The position numbers were made by a program, and so were the translations under genes. The notes under the pieces were generated by a model that ran no database searches, had not been told where the DNA came from, and saw only the letters and a list, made by a program, of their open reading frames with translations. A stretch of 64,000 nucleotides of DNA from Hydrangea macrophylla (Eukaryota > Streptophyta > Magnoliopsida > Cornales > Hydrangeaceae), in NCBI GenBank assembly GCA_033977485.1, contig CM066983.1, forward strand, positions 112,072,605 to 112,136,604. The letters run 5' to 3'. Positions 22,669 through 34,878 of the stretch are shown one piece after another (position 1 is the first letter of the stretch; the number at the start of each line of letters is the position of its first letter).

Positions 22669-23280
22669 TATTACGGCCGCTGAAGTTGTATTTTTCGAAT
22701 AATGCAATTGAATTGGCAAATTTCTTTAATTAGGCTATTTGATGAAAGTATCTTCTTTTGTTTTTCAACTTCACGATATAGATACAGTCATTTTTGACTC
22801 TAAAGTCTAAATGAGTTTGTAATTTCTATTTTTGTTCTTTACATGTCATATAAGTTATCAGATAGATTTCAAGAAAAAGGAAGTTATCAAACTTGATGAT
22901 CCGCATGTGAACACACATTAATATATATAAGTTGAAATCATTGAATTAATTTTTGCAGTTACTCGAATTCTTGTTTCACAAAGCATAACCACATTTCTTT
23001 TGTATATATCAAATATCAATAAATCACAATGTTTTGGCAAAAAATCTTATTACTTTTTTTTTTTTTTTTTTTTGCTGAGAGAGCAAAATCTTATTTCAAT
23101 AGTTTCTCCCTTCTTCTCACTTGCAAATTTGAAGCATTAATTTTCTCTCTTTCTCTAAAATGCCTTATATATCTCTAATTTATGCGAAATTTTGAAGAGC
23201 TTGGAGGTTGTTACGTCACAATTAATTCTATGTGATACCCTACTTAACTAATGACATTGGATGTTTAAATTAGGTGGTTA
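22669..23280. other. Unassigned intergenic sequence
   Basis: AT-rich, with a T-run at about 23049-23072. Nothing recognisable. Confidence 0.4.
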
Positions 23281-23286
23281 ATTGGT

Positions 23287-23410
23287 AATCAACCGGCCAA
23301 GTTGGCCAGGGCCCATTCCCCCATTGGGGAGGTTGTGGGTTTGAATACCCCTTCGGGGAGAATTTAAACAAGGAAGATTTTCATTAAAGTGGGATATGCG
23401 CACCTCACCC
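23287..23410 (+). mobile_element. SINE-like / tRNA-related fragment (tentative)
   Basis: GGCCAAGTTGGCCAGGGCC followed by GTGGGTTTGAATACCCC resembles polymerase III A- and B-box spacing. The phrase GGCCAGGGCC...GGTTCGAAACCCC recurs at 35491-35550. No tail or target duplication was identified. Confidence 0.3.
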
Positions 23411-23440
23411 TCATTTATTCTTTTTCTGAGCATTTGATAA

Positions 23441-23645
23441 GGTATCACTTAATTGAATAAGCAACTGAAAATACACGAAAAACTTTAAGTGAAAAATATT
23501 TGCTGAAAATAATCACTGAATGCATTCTATTTCAGTATTTGAAACACTGTTTCCAGTATTACAAATTCAATTACTTAAAATTTTCAGTACTTAAAATTCA
23601 TCACTTAATTTTCAATACTTAATTTTCAGTTTTATCAAACAAAAA
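23441..23645. repeat. Foldback repeat related to 54155-54282
   Basis: Contains CACTTAATTGAATAAGCAACT, TGAATGCATTCTATTTCAGTA and TTTTCAGTACTTAAAATTCA. The reverse-complement arrangement (ATTTTAAGTACTGAATAG and GAATGCATTCAATGAATAG) occurs at 54155-54282. Likely a dispersed MITE family. Confidence 0.45.
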
Positions 23646-23722
23646 GTATCACTACCACGTGATACCCTTCAAGCATCTCAAAATTTCTCATAATTTACTT
23701 AATTTAAAAATATATATATATA

Positions 23723-23910
23723 TATCAAAGATTCTCTAAAGAGGGTCACCTCTCTTTATTAAAGAGATGACCTCTGTTTTAGCCGTCAGATTGTGTTTAA
23801 AAACTGTAAAAATGGCAAAACTGCCCTTAATGAAAACACGATCCAACGGCCAAAACAGAAGCCCTCTCTTTAATAAAAAGAGGGCGCCCTCTTTAGAGCC
23901 TGACTGATAT
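23723..23910. mobile_element. TA-flanked hairpin MITE
   Basis: Left ATATCAAAGATTCTCTAAAG and right complement ATATCAGTCAGGCTCTAAAG. Arms continue with AGGG and CTCTCTTTATTAAAGAG variants. The centre contains AAAACTGCCCTTAATGAAAA. TA microsatellite on both sides. Confidence 0.65.
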
Positions 23911-24461
23911 ATATATATATAAATCTAAGAAAAATCCAAGAACCAATTATATATTAGTGTACAAGACAATTAAGAAAAAGTTCGGTTTAGTTAGATGGGA
24001 ACAATCATCTCGAAGCTTCCTAATTTATTTTGGAAATGTAAAATTCACAAAGATATCAACATTAATTATATTGTGACCATGACAAGGAAACCATGCATAT
24101 ATCTGTGATAGAAAATGTCATTTGAAATTGCCTCGGTGACACATTGTAGGTTGGGCATGATACGTAGCTAAACTCCATCCATATATATATATATATATAT
24201 ATTCATTTTTCATTGATCTCATTTGTCAAAACTTATAATTACTCGAATTAAATGATGATCAATTATTCGTATTTCTCAAAAGTTTTAATAGAAATTTGGT
24301 ATTAAATCACATATTAGGAGAATTATTTGGTTATGAGACACAAGAGAAGCCTTTTTAGTAATAAGGACATAATTCAGTAAGAGTATTAGAATTAGCTCTT
24401 TTGACCAGTTGACCACATATTTTTTGGACATACTTTACCCTCATTTGCATTTTCATTTTCA

Positions 24462-24463
<2 letters not shown>

Positions 24464-24527
<64 letters not shown>

Positions 24528-24606
24528 CTCTCTCTATCTCAGTGGACCACCAACCACCATCACTGCCGACCACCATCACCTCTGTCGCCACCACCACATC
24601 GACCAC

Positions 24607-24634
<28 letters not shown>
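24464..24634. repeat. (CT)n microsatellites with CAC-rich spacer
   Basis: CT tract at about 24464-24520 and a second at about 24606-24634, separated by CCACCAACCACCATC-type sequence. Low-complexity frames read here on either strand are not genes. Confidence 0.9.
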
Positions 24635-24637
<3 letters not shown>

Positions 24638-25876
24638 CTGACCACTATCACCGTCGTCACCACCATAACCCGGCCTGATGATGGTCGAATTAGAGGATGA
24701 TTTGGTTAGTGGAGGTGATGTTGAGAATGAGGCTGATTAGAAATGAGTTACAATTGAGAAACAAGTAGTAGAGGCAATGGAGAGAGAGATTGAAGTGTTG
24801 GATAAAGCTTGGAGATATGTCTCCTTCGACCACCACCAATATCAGATCCACCACCACTGCGACTAGATCTACTACCACTGGGACCACCACGAGCAGATTC
24901 AAAACCACCACATCACCACAAGCCAGTGCACAACAAGCATTTTCACTTTTTTGTGAATTTTCAGGAATTTTGTGAAATTTCACAACTTTTCGGTGGTTTG
25001 AGAAATTTGTTTTGTGATCATTGCATGAAAAATTTTCACAACTTTTTTTTCTTTTTTGGGGATCAATGTAGCTTTAATTTGGTTTGTTTCCAGATTGTGA
25101 ATGCTCTATTAAGTTGATCTGAGTTTTCAAAAAAAAAAAATTCTACTGAAAAAATCGTGTTAAGGTTATCGATTTTTTTGAGAAATTTCACAACTATTTT
25201 TATGATAAATTTCACAACTTTTCGGTGGTATGATATAAGAAAACATGTTTCTGATCATTGTATGTTGATCTGATGGTTTGGTTGTGAAGGAGGTCGATCA
25301 AGTAAGATCATGGTGGTCGTTGGAAGTTGTGGTGGTAATCGCTACTAGTGGTGGTGGTGGTGGTGGTGGTGGTCGGTGGAGGCAAGGAAGGTTGTGATGG
25401 TACTCGTCGGAGCTTAGGCGAGGTCGCCGGAGGTTAGGCAAGGTCACTGAAGGTCAGGCGAGGTGATGGTAGTGGTCGCCGGAGATCAGGCGAGATCGTC
25501 GGAGGTGCAAAGGGTAAAACACTTGGTGTAGACCAATATTAGGGATAGATTTGTCAAAATACAAAGGAGTGGACCTAATCTCAAATATTTTTGCTAGTTA
25601 TACCAAAACCACTATACTTTCCTTAAATTGGATTAAGTCCTAATTGCCCCAAGTTTTAAAATTAACCGAGTAATTCCATCAATAGATAAACTCCTCAAAT
25701 CTTTCGGCCATATTTCCATTTAATTCCTGCCTTTAATTCTAACATTGAAAATGAAATGAATAATTATTATACTTCTTCTTTCTATTCTTTTCTTTTCTTT
25801 TTTCTTTTTTCTTTCTTTCTTTCTTTTTTTTTTTTTAAATTCGCGGATATATAGAAAGATTATGTACACATATATG
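24635..25876. other. Low-complexity CAC/GTG and AT-rich sequence
   Basis: Repeated CCACCACC (24826-24910) and GGTGGTGGTGG (about 25345-25372) and phrases GGAGGTTAGGCAAGGTC / GGAGATCAGGCGAGATC (25410-25505). Nothing gene-like. Confidence 0.4.
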
Positions 25877-25896
25877 TTGTTGTTGGGGTTAATTAC

Positions 25897-28110
25897 TGTC
25901 ACACTCCCAACCCGCCCCCACGGATTAGGACATGTATAACAAGACTATACGTACCTGAAATACACTAATAAGCAAGAATCATGTTAGTTATTAAGGAAAA
26001 ACATGATTTGAAGTAACTTAAAATCACTATACTGAGATAAAATAGCTCAAGGGCAAAATGGTCATTCAAAAAATATGAAAAAAATTTACATCAAAAGATA
26101 GCTCTTTGAGTTCCGGTTCCAATGCAAAACACGGCGCACGAATTCGAGTTTTCTACAAAGAGTTATGCCCGTTTCGTAAAAGTCGACGAAAAATATCTTC
26201 AAAATCACTGTCTTGTGCAGAGGGGCATTCGACCGGTCGAGCGGGTCAATTCGACCGATCCAAGTACCCTCTCTATATTTTTCCCCATTTAACATTCTAA
26301 AAAGTCCCCAAACTCACAAGTCTCTTGGGGCTACTTCCCAACCAACTTAGAACTACCGAAAAGTGCACAAAAGCATTGAAGCCTCATCGAATCGCGCAAC
26401 CATTGAAAGATTTCAATTCATTCCAATTGAATTCAAACAAGTAACTAACTCAAGTGCTTGCCAAATACTAGCATAGACATGAAAATGTTTCATGGAAGAG
26501 TTCAAAGCCTTACATAACACCTGGTTATCAATGAAACTTGTTTAAAAACGTTTACCATACACACCCGGACTTGCCGGAATGATCCAAATACATCCAACAT
26601 ATACAACCACAACCTACAACATAGAAATTACATAACTTCCCAAAGTTAACTTCAAACCACCTCTTACATTTATAAGTTACAATGTAAGTTCTAAACTCCA
26701 ACTAGCAAATTAAATCATTAAACAAGCCTATTAACATATGCACAAGCCAAGTTCTCCCATCTCCCACGCTCACGTCACCCCCTTTCCACGCTTTGTTCCG
26801 AACCTGCGGTGGTTGTTATGTACCACAAAAGAAATAGGAAAACAGTTTTCTTAAGCATTTTGCTTAGTGAATTAACTAACATGTAGTGATGTCATGATCA
26901 TGTATAATGCAACAATTTAAGCACATAAGCATACGTAATCGCAGAATTCATGGGCTAATGGTTCACTCCGATCTGAAGACCTTTACCTTAGTCCCACGAC
27001 CACTTCTATTCCTTGGACATCCGTTCTTAAAGCGGATTTCTTCCTCTTCCCCTCCCTTATTCCACCATAATGAACCATTACTCTCAATATTCATTGACTA
27101 CTTAACACATAAGCACATAGCCATATAAACATGATAGTTTCTCACCAAATTAACATGAAAATTCTAGTATTAACATGAATTTAACTACTAGATCCAGAAT
27201 TATTATCTCTTAATAAGAAATTGAAGCACATAACATGTATCCACATCAAAGCTTAAGTTATAAAAATCACCTCTTTTGGATTTTACCCAAAATTAAGCCT
27301 ATAGATGCTGAATTTCTCCAAAACCCAGCTCAAAACTCACTCCGGTGTAATTTCTTACAAGAATTCGGCAACCGCGTGTCACCGATTAGTGTGAGTTACC
27401 AAAATTACGACAATCAAAACACAAATTAAAGGTATAGGAACAAGCGTCTCATCTCTACGAGTCTGAAAACAGCTTCGGTTCGCGAATTGGACGAACGGCG
27501 GAAAGACGACGTCGGCGTCTCGTATTCTCGTTTCTCTCTCCAAGCTCTCTTGTTTTTGTTTAAATTCAGTACATGAGAGTCATCTCATGTAATGACACAC
27601 ACATGCAACATGTGTGAGTTGTCAAAGCCTCAATTTTAGCCATTTTTCGTTTACACCCCCAGAATTTCTTATGTTCTTATTATGAAATTTTCCAAATATT
27701 CCATTAACTACCCAACTATTTAAATGGTGTTTGTCTAAGTTCTACATGGGTCCCACACGTAGTCCCAAATATATGCGAAGTTGCTACCGTACCTACTAAC
27801 TATACATCTTTTTTGCAATAATGCCCTTATTAGGTTATATCAAAAGCTAACATATTAATAATTTGATATTGAAACAATTAAAAGCATATTCCAAATAGTC
27901 ATATAAAATGCATCTAAGTATTTAAATGCAAATTATTTTATATTCTATCCGGGCCCTTCACTGGGTCCCGCTTCCAAATCTGTCCCTCCTCACTGGGGAC
28001 TTTTTCATGGGCGAGTTCAAGCCTCTCCTTAACCCATTTTATACACTAATTATGTAAATTAATGCATATTAACATGTTTATTAACCATTTTCCCAGGTAC
28101 GGGTGTTACA
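25897..28110 (-). mobile_element. Solo LTR, gypsy family A, copy 1
   Basis: 2214 bases from TGTCACACTCCCAACCCG to GGTACGGGTGTTACA, TG...CA on either strand, flanked by the perfect 5-bp duplication ATTAC (25892-25896, 28111-28115). Both ends match the LTRs of the element at 43323-51804, placing it in the same family and in minus orientation. A single LTR with intact duplication means the internal region was lost by LTR-LTR recombination. More diverged than the 43323/49361 pair. Confidence 0.9.
26229..26260. repeat. Palindrome pair in LTR family A copy 1
   Basis: TCGACCGGTCGA (26229-26240) is a perfect 12-bp palindrome. TCGACCGATC (26251-26260) is a degraded second one. They lie about 330 bases from the 3' end of the LTR in element orientation. 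Confidence 0.8.
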
Positions 28111-28465
28111 ATTACAGTTTAGCCCCTTGTGGTTTGGCTCGATGTCACTTTACCCCTCTGTGGTTTAAAATTGACCACTTAACCCCCCCCCATGCTTTCA
28201 GCTAATGTGTCACCGCTAAAATTGGTGACCACTTTACTCCCTGTGATTTGGTCCGATGACACTTTACCCCCCCGCTATGGTTTGGCCTGATGACACTTTA
28301 ACCCACCTGTGCTTTCAGGGTAAAGTGTCAACTTAACACTTTCTGTAACAATGACACTTTACCCGTAAGCACAAGGGGGATAAGTGGTCACTTTTAAACC
28401 ATAGGGGGGTAAAGTGACATCGAGTCAAACCACAGGTGGTAAAGTGTAATTAACCCTTGTTGTTG

Positions 28466-29812
28466 CTGTTGCTGTTGCTGTTGCTGTTTATTTTCTAGGA
28501 CAAGTCTATAGCGAATAGCTTGTCATATGAGAATGTGAGTTTTAATCGTTAGATCGATGAGAATCTCATATGTAACAATGACACTTTACCCGTAAGCACA
28601 AGGGGGTTAAGTGGTCACTTTTAAACCATAAGAGGGTAAAGTGACATCGAGCCAAACTACAGGTGGTAAAGTGTAATTAACCCTTGTTGTTGCTGTTGCT
28701 GTTTATTTTCTAGGACAAGTCTATAGCGAATAGCTTGTCATATGAGAATGTGAGTTTTAATCGTTAGATGAGAATCTCATATGAGAAGCTTCTCACAATT
28801 GACTTACCTTATTTTCAATATTTTGTCCTAAATTTTTTTAATGGCTAATCCGTCAATATCTGTAGGTGGTGAACCAATTTTCTTGGTATATACATACAAA
28901 AGATCAAACGTGTTGTTGAAGAAAAACACCCAAAAGAGCATAAATACACTTTCACAACTAGAGAGGTTGAATTTCCATGATTTTTTTTTTTATTTTTTAT
29001 TTTTTTATTTTTTATGTTCGTGATTTGAAAGTGATAGCAGATGCATAATGCTAACAGATTTCAAAACATTGTCACGCCAAGTCATCAACAAATTCATCCA
29101 ATTTCGATTTTTCAAGATTATCCATTGTTTGACAAAATGTGCGGTACAACTTAATTAGATTGATTAAATTTTTTAGCTTTTAAGTTCTTAGATGCACCTC
29201 TATTTCTTTTGGGCAATGCTAGGGGTACTAATAAAATTCACTAACACTTATTAATACACTCTATCTCTCTCTTAGTGGTATTGTGGGATCCACAGCTGCC
29301 AAATATTACTCATTTTTTTTTATCCAAAAAAAAAGATGCACCTCTATTTTAGCTTCAAATAATTTGGCTTTTGAACTAATGATAAATTTAGAAAAGTTAC
29401 AAGGTTTTATTCACAAGTCACACTAAATACTTCATTTTAGCTTTCTTTTATAAGCTATAATTAAGTTCTAATTTTGAGTTTATAAATTGCTCCAAATACA
29501 CCCATGTAAACTTCTTTCTCTTTCCCATACACGCACAAAAGTTTGATTGTCTCGATGAGGCCGACCCTGACAATTTTGGGGCCCTACACAAAATCCAAAG
29601 AAGAAGCTCCGCATGAGGTCGGATCGAAACCATACAGTGGTTCAGGGCGAGCAAAAGGTTTGCCATTTTCTGTATCCAAAAGATTAAAGTTTTCCCCTAT
29701 GAGTTTTCATTTGCCATTTTCATAGTTGAAAGGTTTAGTGCTTGTAATCCCTTGTATACAAGTGAAGGGGTAGAGAAAATGCCTCGAGCCAATGTTAGAG
29801 TACCAAGCGCTA
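28466..29812. repeat. Tandem duplication, unit 1 (empty hAT site)
   Basis: Unit from about 28570 to 30040 matches 30040-31860 in order: TTTATTTTCTAGGACAAGTC, CTTGTCATATGAGAATGTGA, AACCAATTTTCTTGGTATAT, CACGCCAAGTCATCAACAAA, a deleted MITE near 29213-29310, and GATTGTCTCGATGAGGCCGA. Period about 1470. At 28880-28905 the sequence GGTATATACATAC is uninterrupted; in unit 2 a hAT-like element sits exactly there. Ends inside plastid-like rRNA sequence. Confidence 0.8.
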
Positions 29813-29813
29813 A
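29753..29813 (+). pseudogene. Plastid 23S rRNA-like fragment, truncated duplicate
   Basis: AAGTGAAGGGGTAGAGAAAA, TGCCTCGAGCCAATGTT and GAGTACCAAGCGCT, identical in order to 31801-31861, cut at the duplication junction. Confidence 0.6.
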
Positions 29814-29883
29814 TTACACTTTACCACATGTAGTTTGGCTCGATGTCATTTTACCCCTCAGTGGTTTAAAATTGACCACTCAA

Positions 29884-29914
<31 letters not shown>

Positions 29915-30150
29915 TTGGTGACCACTTTACTCCTTGTGATTTGGTCCGATGACACTTTACCCCCCCAACTATGGTTTGGCCTGATGACACTTTAACCCAC
30001 CTGTGCTTTCAGGGTAAAGTGTCAACTTAACACTTTCTGTAACAATGACACTTTACCCGTAAGCACAAGGGGGTTAAGTGGTCACTTTTAAACCATAGGG
30101 GGGTAAAGTGACATCGAGCCAAACCACAGGTGGTAAAGTGTAATTAACCC
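29811..30150. mobile_element. Foldback MITE, second copy of the 'TTAATTACACTTTACC' family
   Basis: Same family as the MITE at 25886-28456. Carries a run of about 25 C at about 29885-29909. Lies at the junction between the two tandem units and may have mediated the duplication. Confidence 0.6.
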
Positions 30151-31860
30151 TCGTTGTTGCTGTTGCTGTTTATTTTCTAGGACAAGTCTATAACGAATAG
30201 CTTGTCATATGAGAATGTGAGTTTTAATCGTTAGATGAGAATCTCATATGAGAAGCTTCTCACTATTGACTTACCTTATTTTCAATATTTTGTCCTAAAT
30301 TTTTTTATGGCTAATCCGTCAATATCTCTAGGTGGTGAACCAATTTTCTTGGTATATACTAGGGGTGTGTTTTGGAACGGAAATTCCGATTCCGACCGAT
30401 TCCGATCCGAAAATTTCCGATTTTGGCAAGTAAAAATACATTCCGAAATTCCGAATTCCGAAAATTCCGAAAAATTTCGGATCGGAATCGGAATTTTTTT
30501 TCAGAATTCCGAAAATTCCGAAAATATGCCGAAAATATTCCGAAAAATATATTCCGAAAATTTTCCGAAAAAATTCTGAAATATTCCGAAAAAATTCCGA
30601 AAAATTCCGAAATTACCGTACATTACTTGTCCCACATCGATTAGCCATGAAAAAGGATAAAGAATGTTAGTCTATAAATTAGTCCCAACTTGATCCACAT
30701 TAGTCCAAGCACTAAGCTTGTATCGGAAAATTCCGAAAATTTTCAAATTTTTTCCGAAAATATCCGATTCCGAAAAATTCCGAAAAAATTTTGAAATTTT
30801 CCGAAAATGATCCGATTCCGAAAATTTCGGAATCGGAACGGAAAATGAAAATTCCGAATTTTCGGAATAGGAATCGGAACGCCGAAATAATTTCCAAAAA
30901 TTTCAGAATTTTTTCCGAAACCCCTATTTCTGATCCGATCCGGCCGAAACACACCCCTAGTATATACATACAAAAGATCAAACGTGTTGTTGAAGAAAAA
31001 CACCCAAAAGAGCAGAAATACACTTTCACAACTAGAGAGGTTGAATTTCCATGAGGGTTTTTTTTTTCGTGATTTGAAAGTGATAGCAGATGCATAATGC
31101 TAACAGATTTCAAAACATTGTCACGCCAAGTCATCAACAAATTCATTCAATTTCGATTTTTCAAGATTATCCATTGTTTGACAAAATGTGCGGTACAACT
31201 TAATTAGATTGATTAAAGTTTTTAGCTTTAAGTTCTTAGATGCACCTCTATTTCTTTGGGGCAATGTTAGGGGTACTAACAAAATCTACTAACACTTATT
31301 AACACACTCTATCTCTCTCCTAGTGGTATTGTGGGATCCGCAGCTGCCAAATATTACTCTCTCTTTTTTTATCCAAAAAAAAAAGATGCACCTTTATTTT
31401 AGCTTCAAATAATTTGGCTTTTGAACTTATGATAAATTTAGAAAAGTTACAAGGTTTTATTCACAAGTCACACTAAACACTTCATTTCAGCTTTCTTTTA
31501 TAAGCTATAATTTAGTTCTAAGTTTGAGTTTATAAATTGCTCCAAATACAACAATGTAAACTTCTTTCTCTTTCCCATACACGCACAAAAGTTTGATTGT
31601 CTCGATGAGGCCGACCCTGACAATTTTGGGGCCCTACACAAAATCTAAAGAAGAAGCTCCGCATGAGGTCGGATCGAAACCATACAGTGGTTCAGGGCGA
31701 GCAAAAAGTTTGCCATTTTGTATATCCAAAAGATTAAAGTTTTCCCCTGTGAGTTTTCATTTGCCATTTTCATAGTTGAAAGGTTTAGTGCTTGTAATCC
31801 CTTGTATACAAGTGAAGGGGTAGAGAAAATGCCTCGAGCCAATGTTAGAGTACCAAGCGC
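30151..31860. repeat. Tandem duplication, unit 2 (occupied hAT site)
   Basis: Second copy of the unit above with high identity, longer by the 600-base hAT-like element. Continues past the unit 1 breakpoint into the plastid-like 23S fragment, so this copy holds the original flank. Confidence 0.8.
30360..30959. mobile_element. Non-autonomous hAT-like element of TTCCGAAA repeats, copy 2
   Basis: Exactly 600 bases, TAGGGGTGTGTTTTGG to GGCCGAAACACACCCCTA, with an 8-bp duplication GTATATAC at 30352-30359 and 30960-30967. The paralogous site in unit 1 has a single GTATATAC, a direct empty-site proof of insertion. Interior is TTCCGAAAA repeats inverted around a unique middle (CCCACATCGATTAGCC...). 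No transposase. Confidence 0.95.
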
Positions 31861-32033
31861 TACGGGGCTGATATAACCCATGCCATACTCTCAGGAAAAG
31901 TTCGAACGACATTCAACAAAAGGGTACTTGTACCTGAAATCGACACAGGTGAGTAGGTAGAGAATACCTAGGGGCACGAGAAAACTCTCTCTAAGGTACT
32001 TGGCATAATAGCCCCATAACTTCGAGAGAAGGG
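31801..32033 (+). pseudogene. Nuclear copy of a plastid 23S rRNA segment
   Basis: Reads as an internal part of chloroplast-type 23S rRNA: GAGCCAATGTT...GAGTACCAAGCGCTACGG, CCCATGCCATACTCTCAGGA, AAAGTTCGAACGAC, AAAGGGTACTTGTACCTGAAAT, CGACACAGGTGAGTAGGTAG, AGAATACCTAGGGGCACGAG, ACTCTCTCTAAGG, ATAGCCCCATAACTTCGAGA. Relative to the plastid sequence as I remember it, most differences are C-to-T or G-to-A, the pattern expected when methylated nuclear insertions decay. A bacterial or mitochondrial source is less likely given the AATACCTAGGGGC stretch. Confidence 0.8.
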
Positions 32034-34878
32034 GTCACAGTGACCAGAATTTTGTTCTTCTTATCTCTTATTTCCTTTGTAATTCCGTGTGCTTTCATGT
32101 TTTATTTATTTATTTATTTTTAATAATGACTAGTCACTGATCATAATAATTTGCAAAGTTTGGACTAATGTTAGACAATTTAGGATGGATTAAACCGGAA
32201 AGTGAAAAGAAAAGTATTGAGCCAAGTATTTAAGATTGACTGGATTACAATATGGCCAATACAACAAACAAACTTTCTTTTTCAATAGATGGGTAGAGCC
32301 GATTACAAAATGGACCAACATATTATCTATTCTCGGGCCTTTTAAGAGCTTTTCTTAAACAAAAAATGAATATAATTTAGAGCAAGCGATGCTGGTCTCG
32401 ATAATCTCTCTTTTTTTTTTCCTTTTTTTTATTTTATTTATTTATTTTTTTTTTATGCATCACTATAGAGGAAAATTCTATAATACGGCCATAGTGGTGC
32501 TATATGATACACCCAAGTGGTTTGTATCCTAAAAAATAGTAGTATATGTCCTAAAGTGATGTAATTTAGTCTCAAAATATTATAATTTTAACAATCAAAG
32601 TTAAAACACATATTGTGACTAAATTACAATATTTTAATATTAAATTATAACTTTTTGACACCAAATTAGACGGTATGTTACAACTTACAACCAATACCAG
32701 TATAGCTTATCATCAAAAGGTCCCCCCCACTTCAGATCATTTTCGTTGAAGTTACAATCTTCATTTCCGTACACGTAAATAGACTATATGGTACGTACGT
32801 GGAATTGATCTTATAACACATATTATAACACATATGTACACACTAATTAATGATAGTGATGTAATAGTGTTTTCTTGTGAGTTGTAAATCTTGTGATGCA
32901 AAATAGTTGAAAAACTTGATTTCTGTTTTTAATTTAAGGTTGAGGCATCAACAAAGAATTGTAGACTTAAATTAAGAGCCGGCCAATATGACCTTTTATT
33001 TCCCATTTTTTGGTGGTAATTCTCAAGAAATTTAAAAGAGCAAGCATATTTATTCTTATAGATACCTATCTATCATTTTCCTTTGAAAAAATTCTACAAA
33101 ACATCTTAGTAATTTTGGAAGTAACTACAATAGTTACTCCAAATGATACCTTAAGGTGTCCGCGGATGATAACTAGGATGTTAATAGGAGGTAACAAGGG
33201 GGTCAATGAGAGTAACCATGAAAACTTAAGAAAACTACTATGGTACCAATGGAAGTAACCACAAAAAGTGGTTTTGCTATGGTGGTTTTACAGTTATTAT
33301 CCATTATATTACTACCCTTGTTACTACCCACTGACACATGTGTGGTAACGGTTATATACGAATAAAACCGATTGGTCGTATCATAGAAGGACCCTTTGCC
33401 TCGAGAAAAAAAAAAAATAAATTTCGTGCATGTGAATCTAATTTAGTTCAAGAGATTAGTAAGTAATTAGTAGAGTATGTAGTTTGGTGACTGGGGAATC
33501 AAATTAAGCAAAAAAATGACTTCAATTAAAGGAGAATCGAATTCAATGACAACGTTGACAATGCTCACTAGATCATTAACTTGAGTATGAAAAAAAAAAA
33601 AAAAAGAGGAAAGCATCCAAATCTTGAGGTGCTACTATTATTTCCTGTGAGGGATCAACTTCTAACACCTTACAAATTTTTTTTTTCTCGGAAAATCTGT
33701 GGTTCTAACACCTTACACGTAAAGTGAAATTAATGATTTAAAATTGAACTTTGTGACTAGATATTCAGATTGAGAGAGACATATTTGAATTATTTCTTGG
33801 GTCTAACTGGTTTTAAATCAAGCAATAAAAACCTTTACGCACCTAGCTAGTTATCAGAAGTGCACCTAACAGTTCTATAGAACTGGGAATCAATTAGTGC
33901 TATGATTGGATTATGTAATTGAATCGGCCGTAAATTAGCTATAAAACCAATGCCAAGTAGCTAAATGGGACAATTTAATCTGATACCCTGAACAATTTAC
34001 GGTGTAAAAATCATTAACACGATTCAATCAGTGTCTATTTCGATTTTGATAAGTGTGCATTCATCATCTGTGGTTCTAATTGAAGATAATTATTTGCCTC
34101 AGAAAATTAATTGCTCACACGGAAGACCCACGGTTTATGGCTTGAAGTCTTTAAAATGTAGTAATAAATTAAGGTTTACCATCATTTTCTTTAAATGCTT
34201 AATTAATTACATATGTACTATAAAATTAATGGATGCTGATAAATTTGAAAATATGCTTTGTAGTATATGTGAACTAATCACACAACAATCACAATTCATG
34301 ACCACGAAATTGACTTTCGATTGGCTATTTGTAACATTCATTATCAAATTAATGAATGGATTCAGAAACTTAACACTATTGTCCAAAATACACTTATTTA
34401 TAGCTAGATTTGACAACAATTTCATTCTTGTCCATCTATACAATATCGTATTTTCTTTTATACGTGAATTCTTTTTTTCATTTTTATTATAAGGCCAAGG
34501 GGGTTGATATTTGAATTGTACGACAGAAAGAATCTTAAACCCCCTTATCACGAGAAAATTAATAATACAACGGTTTTTTTTATGACGTGTTATCATAGAG
34601 CTAATAAAATCTCCATGTTCATATGAGGAATTATTTCATGTGATCCTTACATCTGTATAACTGTCAACGTGATTTGAGTATTTTTTGTGAGTTTCACTTG
34701 GATCCCACTTGGGTCCAACAACAGATCACAATAGCCGTCACACATTACATAGAATAATATATGTTCTAGCACATGATTATCCTAGTTTTATAATAATTAA
34801 AAAAAAAAAAGATAATTACACGTCTGCATCATAGCTGCGTGCATCAAGTAAGGTGATGCGTTATTTTTATGAACGAAA
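32034..34878. other. Long unassigned AT-rich stretch
   Basis: 2.8 kb without a recognised gene or complete repeat. T- and A-runs at about 32410-32455 and 33588-33606. Frames of 129-153 residues overlap on opposite strands near 34031-34596; both have AT-driven composition (I, F, K, N) and no motif. Confidence 0.4.

Larger units (their letters stand above)
25877..28465. mobile_element. Mutator-type foldback MITE split by a solo LTR
   Basis: The MITE starts GGGTTAATTAC at 25886, is broken at 25896/28111, and ends GTAATTAACCC at 28456. TTGTTGTTG (9 bp) flanks both sides (25877-25885, 28457-28465), though part of a TTG microsatellite. Without the LTR it is about 350 bases, arms reading CTTTACCCC...GGTTTAAAA and the inverse. 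Other copies: 29811-30150 and the partial repeat 28340-28456 / 28570-28684. Confidence 0.6.

Noticed and set aside
24355..24678. Frames of about 90-100 codons rich in RE/ER or SL repeats
   Set aside because: Translations of the CT/GA microsatellite.
34031..34596. Frames of 153 and 129 codons on opposite strands
   Set aside because: Overlap each other, composition follows AT richness, no motif, no plausible promoter or splice context.
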